Shown: piece after piece, positions 24,103 through 34,380 of the stretch | Layout: each line of letters starts with the position of its first letter | How positions within the stretch are numbered: the stretch's first letter is position 1 | NCBI GenBank assembly: GCA_027858955.1 | Contig: JAQIBR010000240.1 | Coordinates: 1-45,881, forward strand | Direction: 5' to 3' | Source: Bacteroidales bacterium | Lineage (GTDB): Bacteria > Bacteroidota > Bacteroidia > Bacteroidales > UBA12170 | Length of the DNA stretch: 45,881 nucleotides | Program-made: the position numbers and the translations under genes | The notes under the pieces: generated by a model | Databases searched by the model: none | What the model was told of the DNA's origin: nothing | The model's input: the letters and a program-made list of their open reading frames with translations, nothing else

Positions 24103-24984
24103 CTATTTGAGCAACTCTTCTACGCGCAATTGAGTTTCATTTAAAAGCCAAATTGGTGTTGAAGTTGCACCTGATATACCAATTCTTCTATTTTTCTGAA
24201 ACCATTTCTTTTGAAGCTCATCCGGATTAGAAATAAAATATGCCCGTTTTACTTTTTTCTTCCCCACTTTAAAAAGATATTTACCATTTGAACTTTTTCT
24301 ACCGCTTACAAAAACTAATATATCCTTATCACCTAAGAAATCGATTAATTGCATATCGCGTTTAGCAACATATTTACATATAGATTCTACAACTTCCAAG
24401 GAATATTTTGTTGCCTTTTCAGTTTTGCGTTTGTGTTCAAAAGCTTTTACAATTTTTTTGTATTCGGCTTGATATTTAGTGGTTTGCGAAAGAATTACGG
24501 TAGGTTTTCTTGTATTCAATTTATTAATATCTCCAACATTTCTTACAATATGGAACTCACTGTTGCAATATCCTTTTAAAGCAATTATTTCTGCATGATA
24601 AATATCGCCAAACAAAATAAGTTGTCCGTTTTGCTCTGCAATTTTCTTACTAAGCTTGATAACTTGATTTTGCAATTCCTTTACAATTGGACAGGTAGCA
24701 TCAACTATCTCAACATTATAATTTTCTGCAATTCGATAAGTAGAAGGTGTTTCACCATGTGTACGAAAAAGCATATTTTTTCCACTTTGTTCTACTATTT
24801 GGCAATGAGAAACTATTTGCAACCCTTTTTTCTCCAAACGCTTAATCTCCTCATCATTGTGAATTAAATCGCCTAAACAAGCAAGTTCTTTATTTTCCTC
24901 CAAAAGCTCTTCGGCCATCTGAATAGCTCTTTGCACACCAAAACAAGGCCCTGCACCCGAATCAATATAAATGTTTGCTTTCAT
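24103..24984 (-). CDS. ispH: 4-hydroxy-3-methylbut-2-enyl diphosphate reductase IspH
   Basis: This 293-residue enzyme does the last step of the MEP isoprenoid pathway (HMBPP to IPP and DMAPP) with a [4Fe-4S] cluster. The three cluster cysteines are Cys14 (GPCFGV), Cys98 (DATCPIV) and Cys203 (ESICKYV). Substrate-binding residues also match: His42 (LIHNDEE), His76 (RTHGETP), His130-x-Glu132, Thr168/169 (SQTT) and an SSNGK loop. Standard length. It is divergent from the prolyl oligopeptidase gene. Confidence 0.94.
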   Translation of the reverse strand: MKANIYIDSGAGPCFGVQRAIQMAEELLEENKELACLGDLIHNDEEIKRLEKKGLQIVSHCQIVEQSGKNMLFRTHGETPSTYRIAENYNVEIVDATCPIVKELQNQVIKLSKKIAEQNGQLILFGDIYHAEIIALKGYCNSEFHIVRNVGDINKLNTRKPTVILSQTTKYQAEYKKIVKAFEHKRKTEKATKYSLEVVESICKYVAKRDMQLIDFLGDKDILVFVSGRKSSNGKYLFKVGKKKVKRAYFISNPDELQKKWFQKNRRIGISGATSTPIWLLNETQLRVEELLK

Positions 24985-25117
24985 AATTAATAAAACTACA
25001 AATAAAACCCAAAAACTGCTGTTAATGTTAAAAAGAAAATTACATTTTTAAACATTTTTTTTGCTACTTTTATGCAAATTTTATAAATTATTCCTTTCAA
25101 AATAAATACAAAATCCT

Positions 25118-27238
25118 ATGAAAAAAATTATTTTTTATTTTGTTTTAAGCGGCTTAATTGCATCATCTTGTGAGCCGACAAGTAAACGTCTTGATTATCC
25201 GGTAACTGACAAGGGCGATGTAGTTGATAATTATTTTGGCACTGAAATTGCCGATCCTTATCGCTGGTTGGAAGACGATAATTCCGAAGAAACCAAAGCT
25301 TGGGTTGAATCTCAAAATGCAGTTACTTTTGGCTATTTAGAAAGCATTCCTTTTAGAGATAAAATTAAATCTCGTTTAACAGAAATATGGGATTATCCAA
25401 AATATGGCTTACCCTACAAACGAGGAGATTTTTGGTATTACTCCAAAAACGACGGTTTGCAGCAGCAATCAGTTGTTTATCAAATGGATAATTTAGAAGG
25501 TGAACCTCGAGTTTTCCTCGATCCTAACACTTTTTCTGAGGATGGTACTGTTGCGCTCAGCGGCTTATCTTTTTCGAAAAATGGAAAATATGCAGCTTAC
25601 AGTATTTCTTCGGGAGGATCTGATTGGCGTGAAATATTCGTTATTGATGTGGAAAAAGGCGAAAAAATGGCTGACCACCTTAAATGGATTAAATTTTCAG
25701 GAATGTCGTGGTTAGGCGATGGCTTTTTTTATAGTCGCTACGATGCTCCTGTGGAAGGTGATGAGCTGAAAGGCGTAAATAAAAACAATAAAGTGCTCTT
25801 CCATAAAGTTGGCACAAGTCAGGATGATGATAAATTGGTTTATGAAGACTCATCAAATCCATTGAATATGTGGAGTATTTACACTACTGATGATGAGAGC
25901 ATTATCGTATTAACTGGAAGCACACCTTCAACACGTGGAAATTCGCTTTATTACAAAAAAGCAACTGATAAAAGAGATGAATTTATTCCTATTGAAGAAT
26001 CCTACAATCACCAAACTTATATAGTTGATAATGTTGGTAGTAGCTTATTTGTAATGACCAATAAAGATGCCCCAAAAAACAAACTATTTGCGTTAAATAC
26101 CGAAGACAAATCGCAAACACGCAAGGAAATTTTGGCAGAAATGGAAGATGTATTGGATGGAGTTGAAATAAATGGTGGAAAAATTTTGGCAAACTATATG
26201 CACAATGCAGCTTCGCAAGCATTTATTTTTGATTTATATGGCAAATTGATTCACGAAGTTGAATTCCCCGGCCTTGGTACTGTAAGTGGTTTTACCGGTG
26301 ATAAAGACAGCAATATAGCATTCTATTCTTTTACTTCTTTTACTTTTCCAAATGTTGCCTACAAATACAACATCGAAACTAACAAAAGTGCAGTTTACAG
26401 AGAAGCTGAGATTAATTTTGATTTCGATCAATATGAAACCAAACAGATTTTTTATGCTAGTAAAGACGGAACTCAGATTCCTATGTTTATCACACATAAA
26501 AAAGGGCTTGAATTAAATGGGAAAAATCCTACTTTGCTGTATGGTTACGGCGGATTTAACATCAGTCTGACTCCCAGTTTTAGTGTTACAAATCTTGTTT
26601 TCCTTGAAAATGGCGGTGTTTATGCAATGCCTAATCTACGTGGCGGAGGTGAATTTGGTGAAGACTGGCATCAGGGCGGAACTCAATTAAACAAGCAAAA
26701 TGTTTTTGATGATTTTATTGCTGCGGCAGAATACCTGATTGATAACAAATACACCAGCAGCAAAAAATTAGCCATCCGCGGAGGTTCAAACGGTGGATTA
26801 CTTGTCGGTGCCTGCATGACACAACGACCTGATTTATTTAAAGTTGCCATTCCTGCAGTTGGAGTTATGGATATGCTTCGTTATCATAAATTTACTATTG
26901 GATATTATTGGGCTACTGATTATGGAACTTCAGATGATTCTATTCATTTTGAAAATCTGTTAAAATATTCGCCTTTACATAATATTCAAGCAGCTACAAA
27001 ATACCCGGCAACATTTATTACGACTGCAGATCACGACGATAGAGTGGTTCCTGCACATAGCTTTAAATTTGCTGCTGAATTGCAAGCTAAACAAAGCGGA
27101 AATGCTCCCGTTGTAATTCGCATTGAAACAAAAGCTGGTCACGGTGCAGGAAAATCAACAGAGAAAATTATTGAAGAATATACTGATATGTGGTCGTTTG
27201 TATTTGCTAATTTGGGCATTACACCACTTTATAAATAA
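25118..27238 (+). CDS. Prolyl oligopeptidase (S9A), lipoprotein
   Basis: The 706 residues begin with a lipoprotein signal (Cys18 in ASSCEP), then DPYRWLEDDNSEETKAWVESQN, the seven-bladed propeller, and the hydrolase domain. The catalytic triad is Ser557 (RGGSNGG), the aspartate in ADHDDRVVP (638-641) and His675 (KAGHGAGKST). It cleaves short peptides after proline; the lipid anchor puts it in the envelope, so it likely works on periplasmic or scavenged peptides. Confidence 0.93.
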   Translation: MKKIIFYFVLSGLIASSCEPTSKRLDYPVTDKGDVVDNYFGTEIADPYRWLEDDNSEETKAWVESQNAVTFGYLESIPFRDKIKSRLTEIWDYPKYGLPYKRGDFWYYSKNDGLQQQSVVYQMDNLEGEPRVFLDPNTFSEDGTVALSGLSFSKNGKYAAYSISSGGSDWREIFVIDVEKGEKMADHLKWIKFSGMSWLGDGFFYSRYDAPVEGDELKGVNKNNKVLFHKVGTSQDDDKLVYEDSSNPLNMWSIYTTDDESIIVLTGSTPSTRGNSLYYKKATDKRDEFIPIEESYNHQTYIVDNVGSSLFVMTNKDAPKNKLFALNTEDKSQTRKEILAEMEDVLDGVEINGGKILANYMHNAASQAFIFDLYGKLIHEVEFPGLGTVSGFTGDKDSNIAFYSFTSFTFPNVAYKYNIETNKSAVYREAEINFDFDQYETKQIFYASKDGTQIPMFITHKKGLELNGKNPTLLYGYGGFNISLTPSFSVTNLVFLENGGVYAMPNLRGGGEFGEDWHQGGTQLNKQNVFDDFIAAAEYLIDNKYTSSKKLAIRGGSNGGLLVGACMTQRPDLFKVAIPAVGVMDMLRYHKFTIGYYWATDYGTSDDSIHFENLLKYSPLHNIQAATKYPATFITTADHDDRVVPAHSFKFAAELQAKQSGNAPVVIRIETKAGHGAGKSTEKIIEEYTDMWSFVFANLGITPLYK

Positions 27239-27250
27239 TCATATACATTC

Positions 27251-27319
27251 AAGTCATCGGATGACTTATTTTAAAACAGCCAATTATTTCAAGACTCCAT
27301 TTTGAGTCATCCGATGACT
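27251..27319. repeat. Pair of identical 15-bp palindromes
   Basis: AGTCATCGGATGACT (27252-27266) and its reverse complement AGTCATCCGATGACT (27305-27319) lie 38 bp apart between the oligopeptidase stop and the rfbC start. Each is a perfect palindrome around one centre base. They could be an intergenic repeat family or paired operator sites. Confidence 0.5.
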
Positions 27320-27400
27320 ATCAGATTAATAGCCTTTGTAAGAAAAAAATTGTTTTTTGAATATTTTGCGCATCTTTATACCATCAAAAAAAGAACATGT

Positions 27401-27946
27401 ATGCAAATAATTACAACTAAAATTCCTGACCTTCTTATAATTAAACCAACAGTCTTTAGCGATGATAGAGGTTATTTCTTCGAGTCGTATAACAAAGAAC
27501 TTTTTTTATCCAAAGGAATTGATCAAAACTTTGTACAAGATAACGAATCAAAATCAAATAAGGGCGTTTTGCGAGGATTACATTTTCAAATACCGCCATT
27601 TTCTCAAGGAAAATTGGTTCGTGTTGTAAAAGGAGCAGTATTGGATGTTGCAGTTGACCTGAGAAAATCATCGCCTACTTTTGGCCAATGGGAGTCGATA
27701 GAATTAACCGAAGAAAACAAGTTTATGTATTGGATTCCTCCTGGATTTGCTCACGGTTTCATTACTTTAGAAGACAATACCGTATTTTTTTATAAATGCA
27801 CTAATGTGTACAACAAATCTTCTGAGGCTAGCATTCAATGGAACGACCCAGATCTAAATATAGACTGGGGTAATGATATTAAACCCTTATTATCTGATAA
27901 AGACAAAGTTGGCCCATCTTTCAAAGATTTTATCAGTCCTTTTTAA
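27401..27946 (+). CDS. rfbC: dTDP-4-dehydrorhamnose 3,5-epimerase
   Basis: From the ATG at 27401 the protein has 181 residues, the family's normal length; the frame is open upstream to 27302 but that part runs over the palindrome pair and has no homology. Family motifs: FSDDRGYFFESYN, QDNESKSNKGVLRGLHFQ (catalytic His in RGLHFQ), VVKGAVLDVAVDLR and the PPGFAHGF loop. It makes dTDP-L-rhamnose precursor for surface polysaccharide. rfbA, rfbB and rfbD are not in the window, so this copy is solitary. Confidence 0.93.
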   Translation: MQIITTKIPDLLIIKPTVFSDDRGYFFESYNKELFLSKGIDQNFVQDNESKSNKGVLRGLHFQIPPFSQGKLVRVVKGAVLDVAVDLRKSSPTFGQWESIELTEENKFMYWIPPGFAHGFITLEDNTVFFYKCTNVYNKSSEASIQWNDPDLNIDWGNDIKPLLSDKDKVGPSFKDFISPF

Positions 27947-27970
27947 AATTTCAAACCATAATAATCTCTA

Positions 27971-28882
27971 ATGAAAATGAAAAAATCAAATCTACTTACA
28001 ATTCTAGCTAGTTTACTTATTGGCATTCTAATTAGCTTTAGTTTTAGCAATAAATACGAAATTACTCCAGATGAATACGCTGATGGTTTTGAAGAAAACA
28101 CCAAAGTATTTGCAGTAGAAATTCCTCGAAATATGAAATTTGCCGATGAAAAAGTCCCTCTCGACAGGTTTTATGTTGAGGAAGCTTTTGAGCGCGAGAT
28201 GACCGTGAACACTTATTTTCATTCATCTTCTATTATTCTTATTAAAAGAGCAAATCGATGGTTTCCTATAATTGAACCTATTCTGGAAAAAAACAATATT
28301 CCTGAAGATTTTAAATATCTGGCAGTTGCCGAAAGCGGATTAGTCCATGTAGTTTCTTCTGCTGGTGCAACAGGTATATGGCAAATTATGAAACAAACAG
28401 GCAGAGAGTACGGATTGGAGGTAAACAATGATATCGATCAACGATATGATGTTGAACTTGCCACAGAAGCTGCATGTAAATACTTAAATAAGGCTTATGA
28501 GAAATATGGTAATTGGACTTTAGTCGCTGCATCATACAATGCAGGTATGGGTAAAATTTCAGATGAAATAGTCCGTCAGCAGCAAAACAATTATTACGAT
28601 ATGATTTTTAACGAAGAAACAGGTCGTTATGTCTATCGTATTATTGCGCTAAAAGCACTTTTAGAAAAGCCTGAAGATTATGGTTTTTATCTTCGAAGAA
28701 AAGATCTTTATAAGCCTTATAAACTTGATAAAATTACGGTAGATACTGCTATTAATGATATTCCGGGCTTTGCAAAATCGTATGACTTAAATTATAAGGA
28801 ATTTAAAATTTATAATCCTTGGATTAGGCAAGCTTATTTGGCAAATAAATCGGGGCGCACTTATACTATTCTTGTTCCTTAG
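27971..28882 (+). CDS. Lytic transglycosylase (GH23/SLT domain), membrane-anchored or exported
   Basis: The 303 residues have an uncleaved-looking N-terminal helix (7-26) and a GH23 transglycosylase domain in the middle: YLAVAESGLVHVVSSAGATGIWQIM with catalytic Glu121, then the AASYNAGMGKI motif. The C-terminal 60 residues (YKEFKIYNPWIRQAYLANKSGRTYTILVP) resemble the LysM-less linker that precedes LysM domains in MltD-type enzymes, but no LysM is left. It cuts peptidoglycan glycan strands to 1,6-anhydro ends. It follows rfbC by 24 bp. Confidence 0.88.
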   Translation: MKMKKSNLLTILASLLIGILISFSFSNKYEITPDEYADGFEENTKVFAVEIPRNMKFADEKVPLDRFYVEEAFEREMTVNTYFHSSSIILIKRANRWFPIIEPILEKNNIPEDFKYLAVAESGLVHVVSSAGATGIWQIMKQTGREYGLEVNNDIDQRYDVELATEAACKYLNKAYEKYGNWTLVAASYNAGMGKISDEIVRQQQNNYYDMIFNEETGRYVYRIIALKALLEKPEDYGFYLRRKDLYKPYKLDKITVDTAINDIPGFAKSYDLNYKEFKIYNPWIRQAYLANKSGRTYTILVP

Positions 28883-28983
28883 CCTAATTAAATGGCTATT
28901 TATCATTCTTTTTTTCTTTTGAAAACACCTAAAATTATAAGTAAAATTTTTTGCACTTTTGCAAATTAATTTTAACGGTTTTG

Positions 28984-31854
28984 ATGAGGCAAAAAAAAAC
29001 AGAGGAAACGACAATTACAACGCAAGAAGACTTCATTGAAATCTACGGAGCCAGAGTTCATAACCTCCAGAATATGGATGTTAAAATTCCGCGTAATAAA
29101 TTGGTGGTTATCACCGGTTTAAGCGGAAGCGGGAAATCTTCTTTAGCCTTCGATACAATTTATGCCGAAGGTCAGCGCCGCTATATGGAAACCTTCTCGG
29201 CCTATGCCCGTCAATTTATAGGAAATCTTGAACGACCTGATGTAGATGAAATAAAAGGACTGAGTCCGGTAATTTCAATCGAACAAAAAACCACCAATAA
29301 AAATCCGCGCTCCACTGTTGGAACTGTTACAGAAATATACGATTTCCTACGATTGCTTTATGCTCGAACTGCAACCGCCTATTCGTACAATACAGGCGAA
29401 GCAATGGTGCAATATACTGAAAAACAAATTCTTGAACTGATTTTCAGCAAATTTCCCGATCGAAAGATAATGCTTCTGGCACCAGTTGTGAGCGGAAGAA
29501 AAGGACATTATCGCGAACTATTCGATCAAATTGCACGTCTCGGATTTATCACAGCACGTATCGACGGAAAAATTGAAGATGTTTATAGAGGAATGCAATT
29601 GGATCGTTATAAAGTTCATGATATCGAAATCGTTATTGACAAGTTAATAGTTGCTGAAAAGTTCGAAGAACGAATTGCAAAATCTATAGAAACATCTTTA
29701 AAACATGGAAAAAGCAGCTTATCTGTTTTAGATATTGAAACAGGCAAGACATATTTTTTTAGCAAGCAATTGATGTGCCCAACTACGGGCATTGCATATC
29801 CATTACCTGAACCCAACACTTTTTCTTTTAACTCCCCCTACGGAGCTTGTCCAAATTGTAATGGATTGGGAACGGTCTCAGAAATTGATATCGATAAAAT
29901 TTTTCCAAACAGAAGAGTCAGTATACGAAAAGGCGGAATTGCGCCCATGGGATCTTATAAAAACAATTGGATTTTCAATCAATTACAAGCGATAGGCGAA
30001 AAATTCGATTTCAATCTTGACTCATCTATTGACGAACTTCCTGTTGATGCAATACAAACTATTTTATATGGTTCGAGTGAAACAATTAAAGTAAAAAAAG
30101 AATATTTAGGTGTTATATCGGAATACTCACTTAATTTCGAAGGCATTATAAATTTCATTCAAAATCAGGAAGATAACGGAAACTCCACTGGAATAAAGAG
30201 ATGGGCTGCGGGATTTATGAATTTCAATGACTGTCCTACTTGCAATGGCAACCGTCTAAAAACAGAAGCTTTACATTTTCGCATTGCAGCGAAGTCCATT
30301 TCTGATATTGCCAAAATGGATCTCATTAGTCTTTATAAATGGATTGATAATATAGATTTCTCTGATAACGAAAAAAATGCTGTTATCAGTAAAGAAATTT
30401 TGAGAGAAATTAAAAACAGATTAAATTTCCTCCTGGATGTAGGTTTAGGCTATTTAAGTCTGAATAGAACCAGTAAAACACTTTCAGGCGGAGAATCGCA
30501 GCGTATTCGTCTTGCAACACAAATTGGATCTCAACTTATCGGTGTTCTATATATTTTGGATGAACCAAGCATTGGACTCCACCAAAGAGATAATCAGCGA
30601 TTGATAAAATCTCTTAAAAATCTCCGCGACATCGGAAATTCTGTAATTGTTGTTGAGCACGATCAAGAGATGATTTTAGCAGCCGATGAAGTTCTTGACA
30701 TTGGTCCAGGGGCTGGCGTTCACGGCGGTAAAATTGTTGCTCAGGGTAATCCTTCAGGAATGAAAGATTGTAGTAGCTTGACTTGCGAATACATCAGCGG
30801 ACGTAAAATCATTCCAATTCCAACTAAACGGCGTGAAGGAAATGATCTTGAAATAATATTGAAAGGAGCCACGGGAAATAACCTAAAAAATGTAGATTTA
30901 CACGTCCCTTTAGGAAAATTTATTTGTGTAACAGGTGTTTCAGGAAGTGGAAAATCGAGTTTGATTAACAGTACCCTCTACCCTATTTTGAATCAGTATT
31001 TTTATCAGGGAGTTAAAAAACCTTTACCTTATAAAAGTGTTGAAGGTTTAAAACATATTGATAAAATAATAGAAATAGACCAATCACCGATTGGAAGAAC
31101 ACCACGCTCAAATCCTGCTACCTACACTAAAGTATTTGATGATATTCGCAAACTTTATACAGATCTGCCCGAAGCAAAAATCAGAGGTTATCAAGCAGGG
31201 CGATTTAGTTTTAACGTGAAAGGAGGGCGCTGCGAAAGATGCAGAGGCGGAGGAATTAGAGTTATCGAAATGAATTTCTTACCTGATGTTTCGGTAGAAT
31301 GTGAAGACTGCCAAGGAAAGCGTTATAATCGCGAAACACTTGAAGTGCGCTATAAGGGAAAATCGATTAATGATGTATTAAATATGACCATTAATCAGGC
31401 GGTTAAATTTTTCGAGAATATTCCTTTTATTATTAGGAAAATCAGAACCTTGCAAGAAGTTGGGCTTGGCTATATTACTCTTGGTCAACAGTCAACAACA
31501 CTTTCAGGCGGTGAAGCACAACGCGTAAAATTGGCCGCTGAACTTTCTAAAAAATCGACCGGAAATACACTTTATATTCTTGACGAACCAACCACCGGAC
31601 TGCATTTTGAAGATGTAAAAGTGTTGTTGGACGTATTGACTAAGTTAATGCATAAAGGCAATACTATTATAGTGATCGAACATAATATGGAAGTTATAAA
31701 AACTGCAGATCATATAATTGATCTAGGGCCGGAAGGTGGCGAAGGCGGAGGAATGATTCTTGCTCAAGGCACACCTGAAGAAGTTTGTGAATCTAATAAA
31801 GGATTTACATCGGGTTTTTTGAAAGAAGTATTGAAGAAGTGTAAACCTGTATGA
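28984..31854 (+). CDS. uvrA: Excinuclease ABC subunit UvrA
   Basis: From the ATG at 28984 (an earlier in-frame ATG at 28951 adds 11 residues without homology) this is a 956-residue UvrA: two ABC ATPase halves with Walker [10 protein letters not shown] (45-53) and [10 protein letters not shown] in the second half, paired LSGGE signatures, and Walker B ILDEP in both. The C-terminal zinc finger CERC...CEDC and the CPTCNG element are intact. The first zinc module reads CPTT...CPNC, so one of the usual four cysteines is absent; I recall this as common in Bacteroidota UvrA. It recognises damaged DNA for nucleotide excision repair. Confidence 0.95.
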   Translation: MRQKKTEETTITTQEDFIEIYGARVHNLQNMDVKIPRNKLVVITGLSGSGKSSLAFDTIYAEGQRRYMETFSAYARQFIGNLERPDVDEIKGLSPVISIEQKTTNKNPRSTVGTVTEIYDFLRLLYARTATAYSYNTGEAMVQYTEKQILELIFSKFPDRKIMLLAPVVSGRKGHYRELFDQIARLGFITARIDGKIEDVYRGMQLDRYKVHDIEIVIDKLIVAEKFEERIAKSIETSLKHGKSSLSVLDIETGKTYFFSKQLMCPTTGIAYPLPEPNTFSFNSPYGACPNCNGLGTVSEIDIDKIFPNRRVSIRKGGIAPMGSYKNNWIFNQLQAIGEKFDFNLDSSIDELPVDAIQTILYGSSETIKVKKEYLGVISEYSLNFEGIINFIQNQEDNGNSTGIKRWAAGFMNFNDCPTCNGNRLKTEALHFRIAAKSISDIAKMDLISLYKWIDNIDFSDNEKNAVISKEILREIKNRLNFLLDVGLGYLSLNRTSKTLSGGESQRIRLATQIGSQLIGVLYILDEPSIGLHQRDNQRLIKSLKNLRDIGNSVIVVEHDQEMILAADEVLDIGPGAGVHGGKIVAQGNPSGMKDCSSLTCEYISGRKIIPIPTKRREGNDLEIILKGATGNNLKNVDLHVPLGKFICVTGVSGSGKSSLINSTLYPILNQYFYQGVKKPLPYKSVEGLKHIDKIIEIDQSPIGRTPRSNPATYTKVFDDIRKLYTDLPEAKIRGYQAGRFSFNVKGGRCERCRGGGIRVIEMNFLPDVSVECEDCQGKRYNRETLEVRYKGKSINDVLNMTINQAVKFFENIPFIIRKIRTLQEVGLGYITLGQQSTTLSGGEAQRVKLAAELSKKSTGNTLYILDEPTTGLHFEDVKVLLDVLTKLMHKGNTIIVIEHNMEVIKTADHIIDLGPEGGEGGGMILAQGTPEEVCESNKGFTSGFLKEVLKKCKPV

Positions 31855-31884
31855 GATGGAAATCCTTCTAGAATCTTAGGACCA

Positions 31885-31984
31885 GTCAGGGCTTCACGTA
31901 AAGTGAAACTGTACGTTTTATTCTTAGGTATATCTTGTAATTCCTGGCTAGTAAGGGCTTCACTTAAAGTGAAACCCTTACTAG
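31885..31984. repeat. Two hairpin repeats between convergent uvrA and aroA
   Basis: The right copy (31948-31984) is a long hairpin: CTAGTAAGGG and TTCACTT arms mirrored by AAGTGAA and CCCTTACTAG, with one C/A mismatch and a one-base turn. The left copy (31885-31911) keeps AGGGCTTCAC/GTGAAAC but has lost the outer arms. No T-tract follows either strand, so they look like a dispersed palindromic repeat and could slow polymerase from both sides. Confidence 0.65.
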
Positions 31985-32002
31985 ACGATTATTTGGACGC
32001 CC

Positions 32003-33259
32003 TTACTTCCAAACTTCAACTTTCACTCCAAGTTTTTTCAAATCATCAAAAAAATGTGGATAGGATTTTTTAACACTTTCAGCATCAATAATTTGTATCG
32101 ATTTTTTTGCCGTCAAGCCTAAAACTGCCGCCATCATTGCCATTCTATGATCATGGAAAGAAGAAACAGTTCCTCCGTTGGATTGAACACCTTCAATCAT
32201 CATTTCATCTTCTTCAAAATCAATCATTAATCCCAACTTTTTAAATATATCCTGAATCGCTTCAGCCCTATTACTTTCTTTATGGATTAAACGATGAACT
32301 CCTTTAATTCGACTTACTCCATTACAAGCAGCAGCTAATGCAGCCAAAGGCGGAAATAAATCAGGCGTTTCGGTAGCATCGTAAATAAAAGGTTTTAATT
32401 CTTTTTTTTCAACAAAAATTGAATTTTCTTTCTGCACAATATTTGCTCCTACCTGTTTTAATACTTCCACTATTCTTTTGTCTCCCTGCAAAGAGTCTCT
32501 TCTCAAATTATCTATTTGCACTGAACCGTTTATAGCAGAAGCGACCAAAATAAAAGCAGCACCGCTCCAATCTCCTTCAACCAAATATTTATCAGCATTA
32601 TATTGTTGATTCCCATTAATCTGGAATCGAGAAAAATCTTTATGTTCGATCTTAATTCCAAAATCATTTAAAAGGTTGATTGTCATATCGATATACGGCT
32701 TGCTTTTTAGATTTTTTACCAATAATTCACTACTTTTGCTTACTTTTGGTAAAGCCATAAGCATACCACTAAGTAGCTGAGAACCTTCACTTGCATCAAA
32801 AATAATTTGACCACCTTTCAGATGACCTTGAATTTTGATGGGTGCAAAACCATTAGTGGTTTGGCAATTAACTCCATTTGATTTTAAAACGTTTTCAATT
32901 AGATGCATTGGTCTTTTCTGCAAAGTCCCTTTTGCATTAATAATAAAATTCTGATCATATAATGCTAAAATGGGTGAAAATAACCGAATCCCCAGTCCTG
33001 ATTCGCCAATGTTTAAATGAGATTTTCTTGGATTTTGATTCGGAATTATATGCAAACGGCTACCCTGTATTTGAATAGTTGCGCCTAAGTTTTTCACCAA
33101 TCCCAATGCCGCATCTGCATCTGCACTTGCTGAATAGCCATCAATTTGAACTTGTTTTTCAGATAGAAATGCAGCGGCAATAGCTCTTTGCAACATACTT
33201 TTTGATGCGGGAGCTTGAAGCTCGCCAAAAATTTTTGATGGAAAAACTTCAATATGCAT
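32003..33259 (-). CDS. aroA: 3-phosphoshikimate 1-carboxyvinyltransferase (EPSP synthase)
   Basis: This 418-residue enzyme joins shikimate-3-phosphate and PEP. Signs: the N-terminal ASKSMLQRAIAAA (catalytic Lys20), GESGLGIRLFSPILA, GSQLLSGMLMAL, the ATETPDLFPPLAALAA segment with the catalytic aspartate, HKESNRAEAI and SFHDHRMAMMAA. The substitutions (SMLQRA for the usual SISNRA) are of the Bacteroidota type. Last gene of the aromatic operon, 4 bp after the DAHP synthase gene. Confidence 0.93.
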   Translation of the reverse strand: MHIEVFPSKIFGELQAPASKSMLQRAIAAAFLSEKQVQIDGYSASADADAALGLVKNLGATIQIQGSRLHIIPNQNPRKSHLNIGESGLGIRLFSPILALYDQNFIINAKGTLQKRPMHLIENVLKSNGVNCQTTNGFAPIKIQGHLKGGQIIFDASEGSQLLSGMLMALPKVSKSSELLVKNLKSKPYIDMTINLLNDFGIKIEHKDFSRFQINGNQQYNADKYLVEGDWSGAAFILVASAINGSVQIDNLRRDSLQGDKRIVEVLKQVGANIVQKENSIFVEKKELKPFIYDATETPDLFPPLAALAAACNGVSRIKGVHRLIHKESNRAEAIQDIFKKLGLMIDFEEDEMMIEGVQSNGGTVSSFHDHRMAMMAAVLGLTAKKSIQIIDAESVKKSYPHFFDDLKKLGVKVEVWK

Positions 33260-33263
33260 AGTT

Positions 33264-34358
33264 CTATTCTATTGCTTTGTTAATTATATCAGTTTGATTA
33301 TTTATGCTTTCCTGATGAATTGCTTTAAAAATTTTAGAGATTAAATCTGGACTAAGACCTTTGGCATTTCCTAAAGTAATACTCTGTTCGATTACCTCAT
33401 TCCATCGATTATTTTGCAAAACAACCATATTATTATCACGTTTAAATTCTCCTATTTCACAAGCAACTTTCATGCGAGCCTCCAATATTTCCATTAATTC
33501 ATGGTCGAAATAATCAATTTTTTTCCTTAAACCAGAAAGGCGAGAATGTTTTTGCTGTGTTTCTCCTTTTGAACGAATTTTTAAACCACGAATTAATTCT
33601 TCAAATTGGCCTGGGTTGATCTGCTGCGATGAATCGCTCCATGCATCATCAGGATTAGGGTGCACTTCTATCATCAATCCGTCAAAATCCAAGTCCATCG
33701 CTTTTTGTGACAATTCTTTAATTAAACTGCGTTTTCCACCTATATGACTTGGATCATTAATTATTAACAATTCCGGAAATCGTCGTTTTAATTCAATAGG
33801 AATCTGCCAATTAGGAGCATTTCTGAAAGCAGAATCACCATAACTGCTAAAACCACGGTGAATAGCAGCAAGTTTAGTAATTCCCGATTTATTAAAACGC
33901 TCTAAAGCTCCAATCCACAATTCTAAATCAGGGTTGATTGGATTTTTTACAAATACGGGAATATCTACACCTTTTAATGCATCTGCAATTTCCTGAACGG
34001 CAAATGGGTTAACCGTTGTTCTAGCACCGATCCAAAGTACATCAATATTATGTTTTAAAGCCTCGTAGACATGTTTAGCATTGGCAACCTCCGTAGCAAC
34101 TTTAAGTCCGGTTTCTTCCTTAACTCGGCTTAACCATTTAAGACCATCTGAACCAACACCTTCAAAAGTATTAGGACGAGTTCTTGGTTTCCATATTCCA
34201 GCTCTAAACACAGAGATATTTTGACTTGCTAGTGCATGGGCAGTTTCAAGTACCTGAGCTTCTGTTTCGGCACTACAAGGTCCTGATATTAAAAAAGGTC
34301 GGTCTAGATTATCTAATCCCCATTCACTTAATGGTTTGAGTTTTAATTTCGTTTTCAT
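33264..34358 (-). CDS. Bifunctional DAHP synthase / chorismate mutase
   Basis: Residues 1-262 are a type I-beta (KDO8P-like) DAHP synthase: GPCSAE (26-31, metal Cys28), WKPRTRPNTFEG, ATEVANAKH, GARTTVNPF and NDPSHIGGKR. Residues 270-355 are an AroQ chorismate mutase: SRLSGLRKKIDYFDHELMEIL with Arg278, Arg295 and Lys306 as active-site basics. The protein thus starts the shikimate pathway and commits chorismate to prephenate. C-terminal mutase fusions of this kind often give feedback control by prephenate or aromatic amino acids. It lies 22 bp after tyrA. Confidence 0.93.
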   Translation of the reverse strand: MKTKLKLKPLSEWGLDNLDRPFLISGPCSAETEAQVLETAHALASQNISVFRAGIWKPRTRPNTFEGVGSDGLKWLSRVKEETGLKVATEVANAKHVYEALKHNIDVLWIGARTTVNPFAVQEIADALKGVDIPVFVKNPINPDLELWIGALERFNKSGITKLAAIHRGFSSYGDSAFRNAPNWQIPIELKRRFPELLIINDPSHIGGKRSLIKELSQKAMDLDFDGLMIEVHPNPDDAWSDSSQQINPGQFEELIRGLKIRSKGETQQKHSRLSGLRKKIDYFDHELMEILEARMKVACEIGEFKRDNNMVVLQNNRWNEVIEQSITLGNAKGLSPDLISKIFKAIHQESINNQTDIINKAIE

Positions 34359-34380
34359 AGTACTTTGGTATTTTTTGGCT

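Noticed and set aside
31948-31984. Rho-independent terminator for uvrA
   Set aside because: The hairpin is strong but no T-tract follows on either strand, so it is listed as a repeat.
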